A DNA stretch of 64,000 bases. Source: Pterois miles (Eukaryota > Chordata > Actinopteri > Perciformes > Scorpaenidae). The position numbers and the translations under genes are program-made. Where the stretch lies: assembly GCA_947000775.1 (NCBI GenBank), contig CAMQGK010000559.1:1110001-1174000 (forward strand), given 5' to 3'. The notes under the pieces were generated by a model that searched no databases, had not been told where the DNA came from, and saw only the letters and a list, made by a program, of their open reading frames with translations. Below, one piece after another: positions 34,854-49,500 of this stretch (position 1 is the first letter of the stretch; the number at the start of each line of letters is the position of its first letter).

Positions 34854-37800
34854 GAACAATCTGTTCAATGCTTCCGATTTGAAGGTGCTGGATGATGAAC
34901 AGCCTGTACATGATGCACTTTTTAATGCTATCTCTACCCTCCTGTGAGACTGCAGCCTGGGAGCACCTAGCTCCTCTCCTCCTGTGTCCACAAAGAGCGG
35001 GAAGCCAGGGGATTATCCGTCCAAATGCAATGTGAAAGAGTGTGTAATTAAAGTTCACAGTGCGGACGCCATCGTTCTTCTCTCGCCCTCTTCCCTGGGA
35101 TTCCACGCCTAAAAGGGCAGAGCTATATATCTCCCTCGCTACTGCTTCAGTTGTATATTTTACTGTCCGTCCCCCTACGTGGATGTGTTTGTTTGTGTTT
35201 TGTCCATGTATTATGTGTACAAGCTGTTGCTCTCTGTCAGTCTGTGTCAACATATGCCACTGTATGTGTCTGCCTGTCACCCTCTCTCTTTTTCTCTCTC
35301 CTCCTCTCTCACCCTCCCTCCCTCCATCACTTTTTGTCTGTGTGAGTGAGCATGCAGAGTGATCCAGGGAGTTAATTACACTGGGTGCCTGTAAGGCTGG
35401 AACAAAAACCCTGCACAGACAGCATAACTCGGGCGGCAGAAACCAGACTGGTTCAACCCAGCCATCCCAGACTGGTCCAGCTCAGCTCAGCTCAGCCCAG
35501 CTCAGCCACACTCACAGAACTGCAAACACTAGAGCAGCATTCAAGTCTGCAGCACTGATGGTTGCCACGATGATGATTACCACCTTAAATATTTGATTTA
35601 ACACGTTTTGTTGTAGAGCCCTTTGGATTTATGTCTACAGATAAATGGCAGCTTAGGAGGTTGCCTGCTACAATCACCGTGCCATGTTTCTTAGTAGGCT
35701 CATCCTTGTTAAGGCCATTAGGGCACCGTGACTTTGACATGGTTAAGGGTTATTAAGAGTTCAGTGTAGGCCTGCAACTAGTGATTATTTTCATTGTCAA
35801 TTAATTGGTCAGTTATTTCCTCGATTATAGTTGTTTGGTCTATAAAACGTCAGATGAGGGTTAAAATCGTTGAGCAGTGTTTCCCAAAGTCCAAGATGAC
35901 GTCCTCATATTTCTTGTTTTGTGCACAATTCAAAGATATTCAGTTTACGGTCATAGAGGAGTAAAGAAATAAGAAAATATTCACATTGAGAAGCTGGAAT
36001 TTGTGACTTTTTTTTAAATAATTACTCAACCTGATTAATTGATTATCAAAATAGCTCCCGATTAATTTAATAGTTGACATCCAAACTATTAATTGATTAA
36101 TTGTTACATCTCTAGTTCAGTGTGCAGCCCCTGTGTAACAGAGTCTAGACATCTTATTCAACTATATACAGATGAGACCCTCAGTTTGGCATTTGACATC
36201 ATTATAATTGAGCCATTCACAACGTTGAGGTCATCTCTGGTCGCTGTCAGCTGCTTAACTCATGTTATAAATAATAAAGTTAACACATATTTGTTTTAAT
36301 GCCACTAATTTCTTCAACACATTAACGCAACTCGTGCTTTTTAAGTTGTAGCGGGTTGGCATGGCCATTTTCAAAGGGGTCCCTTGACCTTTGACCTCAA
36401 GAAATAGGAATGAAAATGGGTTCTCTGGGTACCCACAAGTCCCCCCTTTACAGACATGTCCACTTCATGATAATCACATGCAGTTTGGGGCAAGTTGTAG
36501 TGAAGTCAGCACACTGACACACTGACAGCTGTTGTTGCCTGTTGGGTTGAGTTTACCATGTTATGATTTGAGCATATTTTTATGCTAAATGCAGTACCTG
36601 TGAGGGTTTCTGGACAATATTTGTTATTGTTTTGTGTTGTTAGTTGATTCCAATAATAAATATATACACTCATTTGCATAAAGCAGCATATTTTCCCCTT
36701 CCCATGTTGATAAGAGTATTAAATACTTGACAGATCTCCCTTTAAGGTACAATTTGAAAAGATAAAAAAGTGATTAATTTACAATCAATCACAATTAACT
36801 ATGGACAATCATTTTTGATTGTGAATAAATGTTTTAATTGATTGACAGCCCTAATACCTATCCTTTGATGAGAACAGTCAATGCAGGCACTAGTGAATGT
36901 AATCTTGAGAACAATATTGTGCAGAAAGACTTAATACTTCCCAAAGTTTGTTTCTGGTCATAAGTATTTGGCTCAGTGTAACAAATAGCAGCAGCAAAAG
37001 GGAGCAGCTGGAGATTATCTTGGACGTTTCTGATTAAAAGACCATTTGGGTTTGGCCAGGAGAAGCAAAGACAGATTATTGATGGGGTGACTAAAATTAG
37101 GAGAGGCAGAATCCAATGGACTATAGCTGGACTGACGGGACCCGGATGGAATCGATCCAACCACAGTGACCAGACGCACGGCTCAACTGGGGCACCGACA
37201 GTTGGCAAGTGTCCGTCGGGCTGTGTCCACATTACCTAACCGACAATGGAGTTTCAATTGCTATTGAATGTTTGAGACATTACTACATAATACTGGCATT
37301 AACTACATAGCCTAATCAGATCATTGATAAATCTGAAGCACTTGTGATCAAATTATTCTGACATGTTATTATTATCTAAGGCATAAATTAGCGTTGATGT
37401 CCATTAATAAACCTTTTATATGAGGAGCAGAATTGCATACATAGAGATATGAAGACCTCCTGCTAACAAGTGGTCATCTAAAAAGAAAAAAAAAGTCCAG
37501 TGCATTGCATGGCTAAAGGCATCCACAGTACACGAGGGTTAGTGAACTTGGCCCACTGGCCTCAGGTTCTAATCTGGCGTGTGGGGCAGCCCTTTTCCAG
37601 CAATCTATCTTGTTAGTCTGAGCTGTTGTAGCTTACAGTAATCTAATCCTAGCCACCCGCCACCTAGGATTTTCAAACACTGACATGCTTATTTCCATAC
37701 TGCAGGGAGGTACACACTACTTTACACATACACCCTCATAAATGTACAAATATCCACCTACAGCAAAGCCCCTACTAAACAGACTCCTATTTATCCTACT

Positions 37801-40800
37801 ATAGCTGAAGCACACTCTTCCTTCAGACAAGAATGTAACCAGGGAAGTCAGTTCATCTTCAGTCTGTGTGGTATCTGATACTCATGCACCGTTTGCCAAA
37901 ATAGATGTTTTAGGCCTCACGTGCTTGACCCCAGCGGCTTAACATATGGGTCTTGTAAGTCATATCCTGTCCATTTTACCCTGGTATTTTATGAGGCTAC
38001 TTAACTTGCAGCTTGACCTTCTGCTCTACCAGATGTCTGATCCAAAAAAATCTCAGGTCTTACCCTGTTTACCAAATTATAGTACTTAGTCAGGCCCCTT
38101 ACACGGAGGCACCATGTGACAACTAGAGATGGCACCTCGTAGTCGATTAGCCAACTAATCTGTTGTTTTCGTCTTAGTCTACTACAAGTTCTATAGTCGA
38201 TTAGTCGCTTTTTATGTGTTTTCATGCTGAATGGCTTATTTCTCTGGTCAACAACAATCTAGCTGGCTAGCTCATCATGTCAGTCTACACTGTACACACA
38301 AAAATACAGACAGGAGTGGGAAGTGCACTGCAGTGCAGACACAAAATGTAGATTGGAGAGACAGACCATAGGCTCAATAAATGTTTACTGAAGTTGAGAA
38401 ATTTTGTGTAACATTTGTTATTATTAAGCTATAATCTAATGCCTTATGGCAGTATTTCACTGAACCAACGCCAGGGAAGGCCAGATGGGAGCTGAAACAG
38501 GGAAGAAGAAAACCTCCACAAACCTGTGGGATCACCTGAAGTGTCACCACCTCCAGACTTATAGAGAGGCACAGAAGGAAAAAGCTGCTGCTGCAGCCAT
38601 CTCACTTCAGCCCACTGGAGCATTTTCATCAGACCAAAGACAAAGAAATGGTACAGGGTACTACTGTGTGCAGCACTACTGTTGTTTCTTTGTTTTATTT
38701 ATGTAGGTTTACACATTTTTGTCTCAGAAATGTGATAAACGCTGCTAAGTGCACTAAAACTTAGAAATATTTACTTAGAATATTTAGTTTATACATTATT
38801 TTTATTTAAAATACATAAGTGCACTGCAGTGCTGACATAAATGTAGACTGGAGAGACAGACCATAGGTGTTGTTCAATAAATGTTTACTGAAGCTGAGAA
38901 ATTTTGTGTATCATTTGTTATTATGAAGCTGTTATATTTTATCAGATGGAGAAAAAAAAAATAAAATCACCCAAACATATTGGCCTCCCCAAAAAAATCA
39001 GCTTCATATATTGTCCATCGGCTGTCCTGATTCTGTAAAAAAAATCATCAGCCATTACAAACCCATATTGACCTCTACCTGTGTTGAAGGGGTGCTCCTG
39101 TATTGTAAGGGTTTGCTGATTTTGACCCTGGTAGTTTGTCCTAATTGTCCTAACTGTGGCCAGAAATAAAGCTGAATCAACATATATCTGACAAATTCTC
39201 AACAACAGTTGAGCTTCATAATCAGAATAACATTATCACGTCACAAGGAAATGGAAATGTGTGTTTTATGTGGCTCACATGGCACACAGAGTGTAAATAT
39301 ATACATTACATGTATGAATGTATAAATAGCGTGGTTGAACAGGAAGTGCAAATATGTGCATGCGTCCCTCACTGCTTGTTTATGATTTTAATGGCAGTTG
39401 TCCACCTGCTGTGCTAGACACAGTAAGTGTATGTATGTATGTATAGCTACCTTGTGTACAGTCTGTGTATTCATTAGGAGAACTGCCACCACAAGACCAC
39501 GATACAGACAATTAAGAGTAATAACTGTTATTGTGATGATTACTGTGTGTTTAAATAGAGTGTTTACTTCATAAGGTTGCACAAATGGAGAACAATCTGG
39601 CTGATTTAGAGGAAGAAAGACCCAACTAATCACCATAGGACTGCCCTTTCTCTCCCTCACTTTCTGTCTTTTTCTTTCTCTGTTGCTTCCCCATTTCCAT
39701 TTATCGGCCGGTTAGGTTTTTCCTCCTGTGGAAGCTATGTGCCATTTTGTTTATCAGATCTGTTTTCCTGAGCTGCTTTTGTACCGAAGTCTGACTAATG
39801 TACTGTGGTATACAATTCATGATTATTGCCATCATTTTAGTGTGAGTGAGGCCTCTAGCAACAGTAACAGGGTTTTATTTGGGTTTGTTTTTATCTTAGC
39901 AATGGAAAGAGGACTGCAACTTATTTCTAGAGATGTTTTTGTTGTTGTTGAGCCTCTCTTTGTGTGAATGTGAGTGTGTGTGGGTGGCCATGTGAATGGG
40001 AAGTATGTTTGTGTTAGTCTGTCTAGACACAATCTCACCGACTGAACTCACTGTGACCTTTGCCAAACCGAAGTCTGTCTGATGCGACACTCAGTGGGAG
40101 ACACGATAGATGCTGAGGACGCACAGACAAGCACTCTGTCAGACAGTGAGGCAGCGTGATGCTCTGACTGAGGAGTGAGACAGAGGACAGAGGCACCCAA
40201 ATACAGGCAGCAACCCTGACAAAATACACCAGAAAAATGACACATGTAGATAGATATGGGTGCTGCAGAGACAGGCATCATTGAGACATATGTGTGGTTG
40301 GACACACCTGCACACAGTCAGGTACACGCACATAGTTGCATAAGCATGCATGCACAAGAGGTAGTTGGTGTTAAAGGAATGAGAGCAGGAGGCCAGACCT
40401 AGGCTGGGTATTCTTAGCCATAATAGTGCAACGAGGAGCAGCCTTTTTGTTGATACTAATACCCTGTTGAGAGGAGAAGGGTGGAGCGATTGCCTCAACC
40501 AGTACTTCCAGAAAAGGACACTGAACCAGTACAGGGAAAGATATCTGAAAAGATGAAACACAGAGACAGGGAGACACACAGAGTGGGAAGAAAAGCAGAG
40601 GCACAACATCAGTGCATGCTTGAAAAAGATATGATAAATATAGACAGATATAGGGACAGAGAAACTGCATTATTGTACATGAAAATGGTTATATGCATCC
40701 AAACATCTGCAGTACACTGCCTCCCTTTGGGGAGATTTGTGTAAAGCAAAAAGCTCGACATCGATGGAATCGATCAGTGGAATCGATCAGTGGAAAGCCA

Positions 40801-43490
40801 GTGTTATGATGACTTCTATTTATAGATAGGTCTGTTTGTAACACGACAATGGATGCCATCCAACTCCTTGACAGATATCAAGTCAGACACAGTGTTTTGT
40901 TTTTTCTTTTCTTATATTTTGGTTTCACATAAATGGTTGAAGGTTGTTAAAGGGAAACATGTGGCATTGACCACTTTAAGTGTGTTTTCTATTCTAACAT
41001 ATTGGAAAAAACTGCCCTGGCACCGCAGGTCACAAGGTCAACAGAGGTCAAAAGACCACAGACCTCAAGTGCTTTGTTATTTGTACACATGGAAATAGCA
41101 GACAACAGTTGCTTGTGACAAATCTAAAAATACACACTGACTGACTTAGTGGGGCCAGTCAGGATTTCCTCTGCCGTGACATGCTCTGATTGCGAGCATC
41201 ATGTTTGATTGTTCAATATTATATCACCAGCACATCACTTGCATATTCATAAATGCTGTTGACTTGATATTATACTTGGAATGTAAACATACTGTATGCA
41301 TATTTTTTTCTGAATACAGTAGATGTTACTGATGAGAACACCAGGGGTTTAAGAAAACAAGGATGGACATGAATACACAAGTAATACAAGATATAATGCA
41401 AAAATTACAGATTTTTTTTAACTATGGCATTGAACACCTTCACTGCATAACATGCATAAGTTTTAGGTCTTATAAATAACCGCTGCACCCGTGTTTAACA
41501 CAGAGATAAGTCAGTGGCTGTATCTGTTCCTGTGGGATGCCGCCCCATGCCAATGAACTGGATTTCTGCCGCGTCCTTTCTGGCCGCCATACTGGGGATG
41601 TGTGGCAGATGCAGTAGAAATCTGTTTTATAAAGAAGCCAAGGCTTGGGTGTTGTCTCAGCACTGCTGCAACTCTGCATGGCCAGCACCATCTAGTGTCA
41701 GTAGGTGTTAGTGCACACATCCGTGGGTGTGTTGCATCAGGTAGTCTCGAGATGTTTTTGGGGCTCCGAACAGAATCGTGCGTCAGCATTCTTGTATGGC
41801 TTATAGAAATAAATGAAGCAGTGTTTGCAGTGTATATGAAACATCATCTCCAAAGCTCAGGGGAAACACATGTTCACGTTCATGATGCCATGTAACTTGG
41901 TCTGTGTACCTCTTGCTTCAGGACCGCAAGCTGACCAAGGCGGAGCAGCAACGCTTCAAGGAGGAGGCGGAGATGCTGAAAGGGCTCCAGCACCCCAATA
42001 TCGTCCGCTTCTATGATTCCTGGGAGTCTGCGCTCCGTGGCAAGAAGTGCATCGTACTGGTCACTGAACTCATGACTTCAGGAACCCTGAAAACGTTAGC
42101 ACAACCCCCCTCATACCTCTTATTCTTCGCTCAGTGACAGCTCACTATTTAGATTTGTTTGTCTTCATTTGTGTGACAAACAATCTTTTAGTCTCTGATT
42201 GATATGATACCCTCTAATCCCAGTATAGCTTTCAGTATTTTTTGGTCATGTCATGGCAACGACTAGAGCAGGGGTCTCTAACCTTTTTTCCTCTGAGAGC
42301 TAATAATAATTTCTGTCTTCCTTTTATGGTCTTTAATATAGTTTCAGCCACCACAGTCATCGTCTCTATTGCAATCCCACCATAGGCGATGGACTTTTTG
42401 TGTCTCTTTAGGATGTGCCAGTCAGAAACAGGCTACTTGTTGGAGACCCCTGCTCTTAAATGTCACTCACATGCAGCAGCTCTATACTGCAGATATTTAT
42501 AGAGCAATGACATAAAATCACCAAAAAAGCAAGCTGACAGTATACATCATCATTTATGTTTATGAAAGGTCTAGAAAATGTAACGTCGTTGCTCTGACTG
42601 ATGTCAGCTGTAGCAGTGTCTATTTTAGCGACAGTGCAACCCAGTAGCTGTAACCCGCCTTCACAGTAAGTAAATATCAACACATGGCTCAATTGTTCAG
42701 TAAATATGTGGCGTTGCTGCTCAGTCTTCTCCAAAAAAAAAAAAAAAAAAAATACCAAAAAAATAATCAAGCTTGACATTTCTGCTGGTGGGAGGTTTTC
42801 TTCTCATTTTAGCAACTTACACTGTACGTACTTCAAATAACCAACATTGATTAATAGAGATTATGACTGAAACACTGTTTCGCTTACAATATAATATTCA
42901 GTATTCTGTTCATGTAGTGATTCAAGTGAAGGTGCATGTCCCAGTATCATGAGGCATTGAAATTCTAAGGTATTAATGATATTGTTTTGTCTCTCATGGT
43001 GATCATCCATCTGTTTATCAGTGGCTGATTACATTTTTTTTTTTTTTTTGAGTTTGACTACAAATTCCTGCTTTGTGTCTCTCTGCTCAGTTACCTGAAG
43101 CGTTTCAAGGTGATGAAACCTAAAGTTCTGAGGAGCTGGTGTCGGCAAATCCTGAAGGGCCTTCACTTCCTTCACACCAGGACTCCTCCGATAGTCCACC
43201 GGGACCTCAAGTGTGACAACATCTTCATAACAGGCCCCACAGGCTCAGTCAAGATAGGTGACCTGGGACTGGCTACTCTTATGAGGACCTCCTTTGCCAA
43301 GAGTGTCATTGGTAGGATATGATCCCTTTTCTATCACGGAGTAAACTGACGACCCCTGACTAAGGGATTATTTATTGATATCTCGTATTATTTGTACATT
43401 TCTCCACTGTGGGACTAATAAAGGAATATCTTATCTTATTATATTCAGAATTTTCAGAGAAGCTGTTCACATAGGATGTCACGCAAGCAG

Positions 43491-43521
<31 letters not shown>

Positions 43522-46500
43522 CACACTGTGTTTGGCTACATAAGTAGACCGACTACTTCCCAGAACAATGCCAGGCATGTAGTAGCTACATCAGCAAACT
43601 GAGTCAGGGCCTTTAAATATACTTTTCCCTGCATTCAGCACTGTTCAGATTTTTATAGAGGGCATCAGCTGCCTGGAGGTATTGATTATTATTGACAAGA
43701 GTCACTTTAAAATTCACATGGGCCGCACTTAATGCAGACATAGGCCGCTGATGAGATGTTGGCTCTGTGAGTACCATTTAGCTCAATAAAGTTTAACTCA
43801 GGAAGCAAGAGCAATCGCCAGGAAGATTGTTATCAGAGTTCCCATTCTTTCATTGACTTTTGGGCATTAGTGCTCCATGGACATTGTTATGTGACAGTAA
43901 ACACAGATTGTAAACAGTGATAGTGGTGAAATAGTATTAAGCTGTTCCGCTTGTAATTGACTGCAAACAACCATCTGGTCTCTACAGGAACGCCAGAGTT
44001 CATGGCTCCAGAGATGTACGAGGAACACTATGATGAGTCTGTGGATGTCTATGCTTTCGGGATGTGCATGTTGGAGATGGCCACTTCAGAATACCCCTAC
44101 TCTGAGTGCCAAAATGCTGCACAGATCTATCGCAAAGTCACAAGCGTGAGTCTGTGTAAAGTTAATTCTTTGGTAGTTTATTGAAATGCAGTCCCAATTA
44201 AACGTGTACTATGATTGTATGGAATATCCCAGAACCTAATTTCAGAATTTGTTAATTGTTAATTAATCTGTTAATTAATTTCCCATTTTTTCCTGCAGGG
44301 TATAAAGCCAGCCAGCTTTGATAAAGTGAATGACCCAGAAATCAAAGAGATCATCGAAGGCTGCATTCGTCAGAACAAGAGCCAGAGGTAAGCAGCTTTT
44401 AATCATGACATGACATACTGCACTGAATTCCTGATCTGATCTGGATCATAAAACATGCTGGTGCCTGTTTCACCATCCCTGCCTCTGCTTGTTGTCTCTC
44501 CTTTTACAGACTGTCCATCCGGGATCTCCTGAACCACGCATTCTTTGGGGAGGACACGGGGGTCCGAGTGGAGCTGGCAGAGGAGGACACGGGTACCCAG
44601 GACTGTCTGGCTCTCCGGATTTGGGTTGAAGAGCCCAAGAAGTTAAAGGGGAAGCACAAAGACAACGAGGCCATCGAGTTCAGCTATGACCTGGAGAATG
44701 ATAGTGCAGAGGAGGTGGCTCTAGAGATGGTGAGACACAGGGACAATTCATACCTGACTAGTACAAACAGGGTTCATGTGAGGGTCCCCTGTGGGATAGA
44801 TAGGGTAGACTGGGGAAAAGCTTTGATGCTTCAAAGATTGCATAAAGGTCAGGTGAGGGAAATCCTTCAGTTATCAGCCATTTCAAGGTACCTCCTGCTA
44901 ACTTAGTTTCCCTCAGCCTGCCTCTAGCCATTAATAACTCTCTGTCTCTCAGGTGAAGTCAGGATTCTTCCATGAGAGCGATGCCAAGGTGGTGGGAAAA
45001 TCCATCCGGGACCGTGTGAATCTGATCAAAAAGTCACGGGAGCGTCGACAACAGCAGCTCCACCAGCAGCAGCAACAGGGCTTCGAAGAGAAAAGAGACT
45101 CCACTCTTACCTCCCACACCTTTTCTCATCCATCCTCACTGGGGCCAGGGGCAGCTGGACACACTGGAGGAGGAGGAGTAGGAGGAGGAGTAGGAGGAGG
45201 AGGGCAAGAGTCTGAGGAGCTGCCTGAAGTGGACCAGCATGTCAGGCAGCAACATATTTTCAGCGGGACAAACCTTAGTCTGCCAGGTGGAGTATGCACA
45301 TTCATTGTATATGTCATATGCCAAGAGTTTTTTAGTTAATTTGGGATGCATGATATGGATTTTTTTCTCAGCTGATAATAGTAACCAATAATTACCAGCT
45401 TCTCATGGCCAATGCAGAGAAGATAACCAATAATTTCACATTTTTGTATTTTAAAAATAAATTCATAACCTGTTGTTTATGCACACCTGAGGGTAAGAAA
45501 TGCATGCGATTTAGTGTGCAAAGACAGATGATTTAATATTCCATAACTCTGCCTCAGACCCAACCAAATCTGACATCAGTATTGTTAACACAACAAAAAC
45601 AAAGAACAGTCCTGACTGTTCAAATGTTCATTTACTTTTTCTAGTAAAGTGCATTAAAACATGTATGATATCTGCTATACTTTCATTATCGGAATAATAC
45701 ATAATAATAGAAAATTCCCGTTATCTACAGATAATTCATCGGGTCCAGTATATATTGTGCATCCATAGAGTTAATACATTTTTGCATTCCTTATTTTTTT
45801 AAATTGTCTGTCACTCAGAAGGTGAGAGCATTGGGTCTGCCAGCTGTGAATCTTATGCAAGTGGACAGAGCCACTCTCAGCAGGCGTACTCTCAGCAAGG
45901 GGAATCATACACCCACTCCCAGACTGCTCTCCCCCCTACAGCATCTGTACGTCTAGACCTTGTTTTTTTCTTGTTCATAAATCACACCAAACTGATTAAC
46001 CATTGCTTGAAATTGTTCTATTGATCAATCACATTGCTCATTAACTATTCTTTGTTACAGAGCAATGGTGCATTGGCTCACCATCAAATGCCCCCCATTG
46101 GTGAGAGTGGAATTGTTTCCAATGTGCCTATTGGTCAGAGTGCTAGTATGTCCAGCATGTCTGTAGGCCAAAGTGGAGGGGGACCTGTTGGTCAGACATT
46201 TCTTCAGCCCAGCTCCATGGTTCCACAGGTATCACCAAGTGTCCCTCAACAATATTTTCAGGTGAAAACAATGACGATACTAATTAGTATTATCAAGAAA
46301 ATCATACTTATACTGTGGCTGTAACATTTAACATCATTGTTATGGAAGTAAAGCTATGGTTCCACTACTCTGTCACATTTTGGGTTCTTTTTCCCTCATA
46401 TAACTATTTACCCAGCCACAAATCATCCTCCTAATCCTCTGAGATTGACTGTATGCTGTACAGGGTTTCCCACACGAGGTTTGTTTGCAGAGTTGGTGAG

Positions 46501-49500
46501 ATGTATTGGCTTATTAGAGTGCTGCAGGAATGAGTCCTAAAACATGGAAATGATTTACAGTTCCTTTGTCTTGAAGTCAATGTGTTTTTGGTTAGATGAC
46601 TGAAATAAGGTCTGTGGTTAACAGAAGCAGAAGGGATCTCAAAATGTGTTGTTCTGCGATATGAAATACATCAGTAAATATCCCACTTGTGAATGCTGAA
46701 GTCTTTATGTCTTAAAAAAGGCAGTTGCTAACAAGTGGCTAAATAAGACTGCTAAACATCATCACCACTAATCTGCCTTTATGGTAGTGGTGGTCACATG
46801 AAGTCATGCTACCGTGGTGTAGAGCGTTTATAGCCTAACATTAGCTTTTACCTCTGGCGATGGCATTCACGCTTCAAAAATCATGAAAGGGGTGTTCATT
46901 TGCAGATTATCTTGCTGAACAAAACATGTAATTATCATAAATGTTTGTCTGCTCTATGAGCTTATTTTCTGCAATAATCCAAAACCCAATAGAAAAATCT
47001 CTTTTGGTTTTTGTGGAGGGAACCAGGGCGATGCTAACTTTTTGGTTGGCCTCTAAAAATACATCATCCCTGCAGCACCCTATAACCTCTCTAGTTATAT
47101 ATACCGTAATAGTGCCTCTGCTTTTTTAACTGAGGCTTAACATTTCACTTCATTAAAGTGTATTTACTTTTGGTAACTTTAGCTGTGCAGTCTGTATTTC
47201 AGGTGAGGCAGCTTTAAAACACTGTGGGAAACCCTGTTGTATAAAATTAATTGTGTTGATAATTGATCCTCCTTTCCAAAGCTTATTCTTACCAAATTTT
47301 TCTACCACTTTCTTTTCCCTCTTCTTTCAACACCAACCATCATTCTGTCATTATCACTGAGTAGTCACAAACATTCCCATCAGATGCATTTCAAACTTCC
47401 ACTCCTCACGGGTCACTGGCCCCCTCACAGTCATACATACCTCCTGTTTCCCCACAAGCACCCATTAATGTTCTCACTACATCCATGTCGGTCGGTGATC
47501 CTGCTGGACTAGGGGGGACCATTGTGCCCCTCGCTCAGCAGACCCAACCCCCTGCCACTCCCATGCAGCTCACTGACATCATTCCCCCGACAGCACCCCA
47601 GCAAACACAGCCTGTCATGATCCCTCAGCAGACTATTGTCCAACAACAACAGATAGGGATGGATCCCCAGACCTCCACCCTTCAGCAGCAGCCGCAGCAG
47701 CAAATGGAGGCCCAGGCCGCTCTGCTCGAACAACAAGTTAGCACCACGCAGCCACCATCGGATCATCATCCACAGAGCCTTTCAGCTGTCGCTGTCCAGA
47801 AACATCAACATGAGCCTCAGCAGCAGATCTATGTACAGCAGCCTGTCCACACAACTCCTCAGCAGCAAGTATTACCTACACAACCAGGTATGGAGCAGCG
47901 AGCTATGTCATTACCACAGTCAGGGGAGCAACCTCACAGGCAACCAACAGGTGAACAGACCATGATGCAACCACAACTGCAACAACAGCTTCAGCAAACT
48001 CTGTTACAACAGCAACAAGCTTTATTGCTTGAGCAACATCAGACGTACATCCAGCAACAGCTTGATCAGCAGCAACAAAAAGCACTGCTTCAACAGCAGC
48101 AGCAACAACAGGCCCAACTACAACAACATCAACTGGAACAGCAGCAAGCACTTATACACAAGCAATTGTTGGATCAACAGCAGCAAGCTCTTATTCAACA
48201 GCAACAAGAGCAGCAACAGCAAGGTCTTGTACAGCAACAACAACCACAACAAGTGCTTTTACAACATCAGCTAGAGCAGCAGCCTCCTTTACAGCAACAG
48301 CAGCAGAGTCAGTTATATCAACAAATTGGACAACACCAAGCTGGAATACAAAAAGACCTAGAGAAGCAACAGCAGCAACAGATTGTATTGCAGCAGCAAC
48401 CCCAGCAGATGCAACAGCAAAAGGAACAACTGCAGCAGCAAGCCTTACTCCGACAAATGGAACAACAGCAGCAACAAGCGCTACTACAACAGCACCTGCA
48501 ACAGCAGGCTATTTTACAACAGCATCAGCTACAACAGAAAGCTCAGCTACAGCAACAGCAACACGAGCAGCAACAAGTGCAACTCAAACAGCAGATAGAG
48601 CAGCAGCAGCAAGCTCTTTTGCAACAACAGTTGGAGCAACAGCGTCAGCAACAAGTCCTGCTACAACAACAACAAGCGGAGAGGTTACAGCAACAGGCTC
48701 TGATTCAGCAACAGATTCAAGAGCAGCAGCAACAAGCGGCCATCATTCAGCTTCAGCAAACTGAGAAGCAAGAGGCTGTCCCGATTCCACAAAGTAACAG
48801 CGAGCCGCAGCAGCCAACTGATATGCAGCACGCATGTCTCTCACAACTGAACGCCACTCAGTTTCCACCTCATACAGCTCTCACACAGCAGCAAGTGATG
48901 GAGCAACAACAGCAAGCAGCGTTGATCCAGCAGCAGCAAGCGTTTGTGACCCAGCCACAGCATCACACCTCTGTAATGGAACCTCACATCCCAGCCGGCA
49001 CCGAGGTGGTTCAGCACCAAACTCAACTCGTCTCACAGGTACCCATGGCCATTCAGACTGGGCATATCCCTGTCCAGACGTTAGCTGTTGTCCCGGCTCA
49101 AGTCCTTACCCAGCAAGGACAAAGCGAGGCTCATCCCCAGAACCAGGCCCCAGTCCAGTTTATAGCCCAGTCCACAGTCCAAGCTGCTCAGTCGATGATT
49201 GAGACCCAAGTAGCTCCTCCAGTGATCCAGGGACAGACCCACGTCATCCAGACCCAGCAAATTCCTTTACAGACCAGTTACCCAGGACCTGCCACGCTCG
49301 CACAAAGCCAGGTAACTGCTCAGCCCCTAATCCAGACTCAGCCTCTGCACCTAACAGTTAGTCAGTCCCAGCCACCACATGTGGATATTCAGATGATGGG
49401 CCAACAAAGCCAAGCTACCGTCCAGCCTCCAGCTGCGATTACCTCCATTCCCAGTCAGATCCAACACGAGACTCTTGTTCAACAAAATGCTCAAATGCCA

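Larger units (their letters stand above)
30997..41921 (+). other. wnk3: wnk3 intron 2 (about 10.9 kb, within the kinase domain)
   Basis: Splits the kinase domain between CELQ and DRKL. No further coding exon recognised. Contains tandem MITE copies at 31766-32573, a (CA)n run, BED-finger hAT fragments, a hAT with perfect TSD and a third TAGGGCTGTCA-family copy. The rest is unremarkable AT-rich DNA. Confidence 0.5.

Noticed and set aside
36858..37232. 124-codon minus-strand ORF
   Set aside because: No domain recognised, no splice partners; next to a transposon end, probably chance or an unrecognised repeat.
40139..40670. Overlapping minus-strand ORFs rich in Cys/Leu/Ser
   Set aside because: Composition-driven frames in wnk3 intron 2; no domain or signals that make a gene.
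44568..44906. Extension of the wnk3 exon 6 frame past 44729
   Set aside because: The donor ATG|GTGAGA at 44730 and the next exon ([10 protein letters not shown]) restore the conserved PF2-like sequence; the extra residues are intron.
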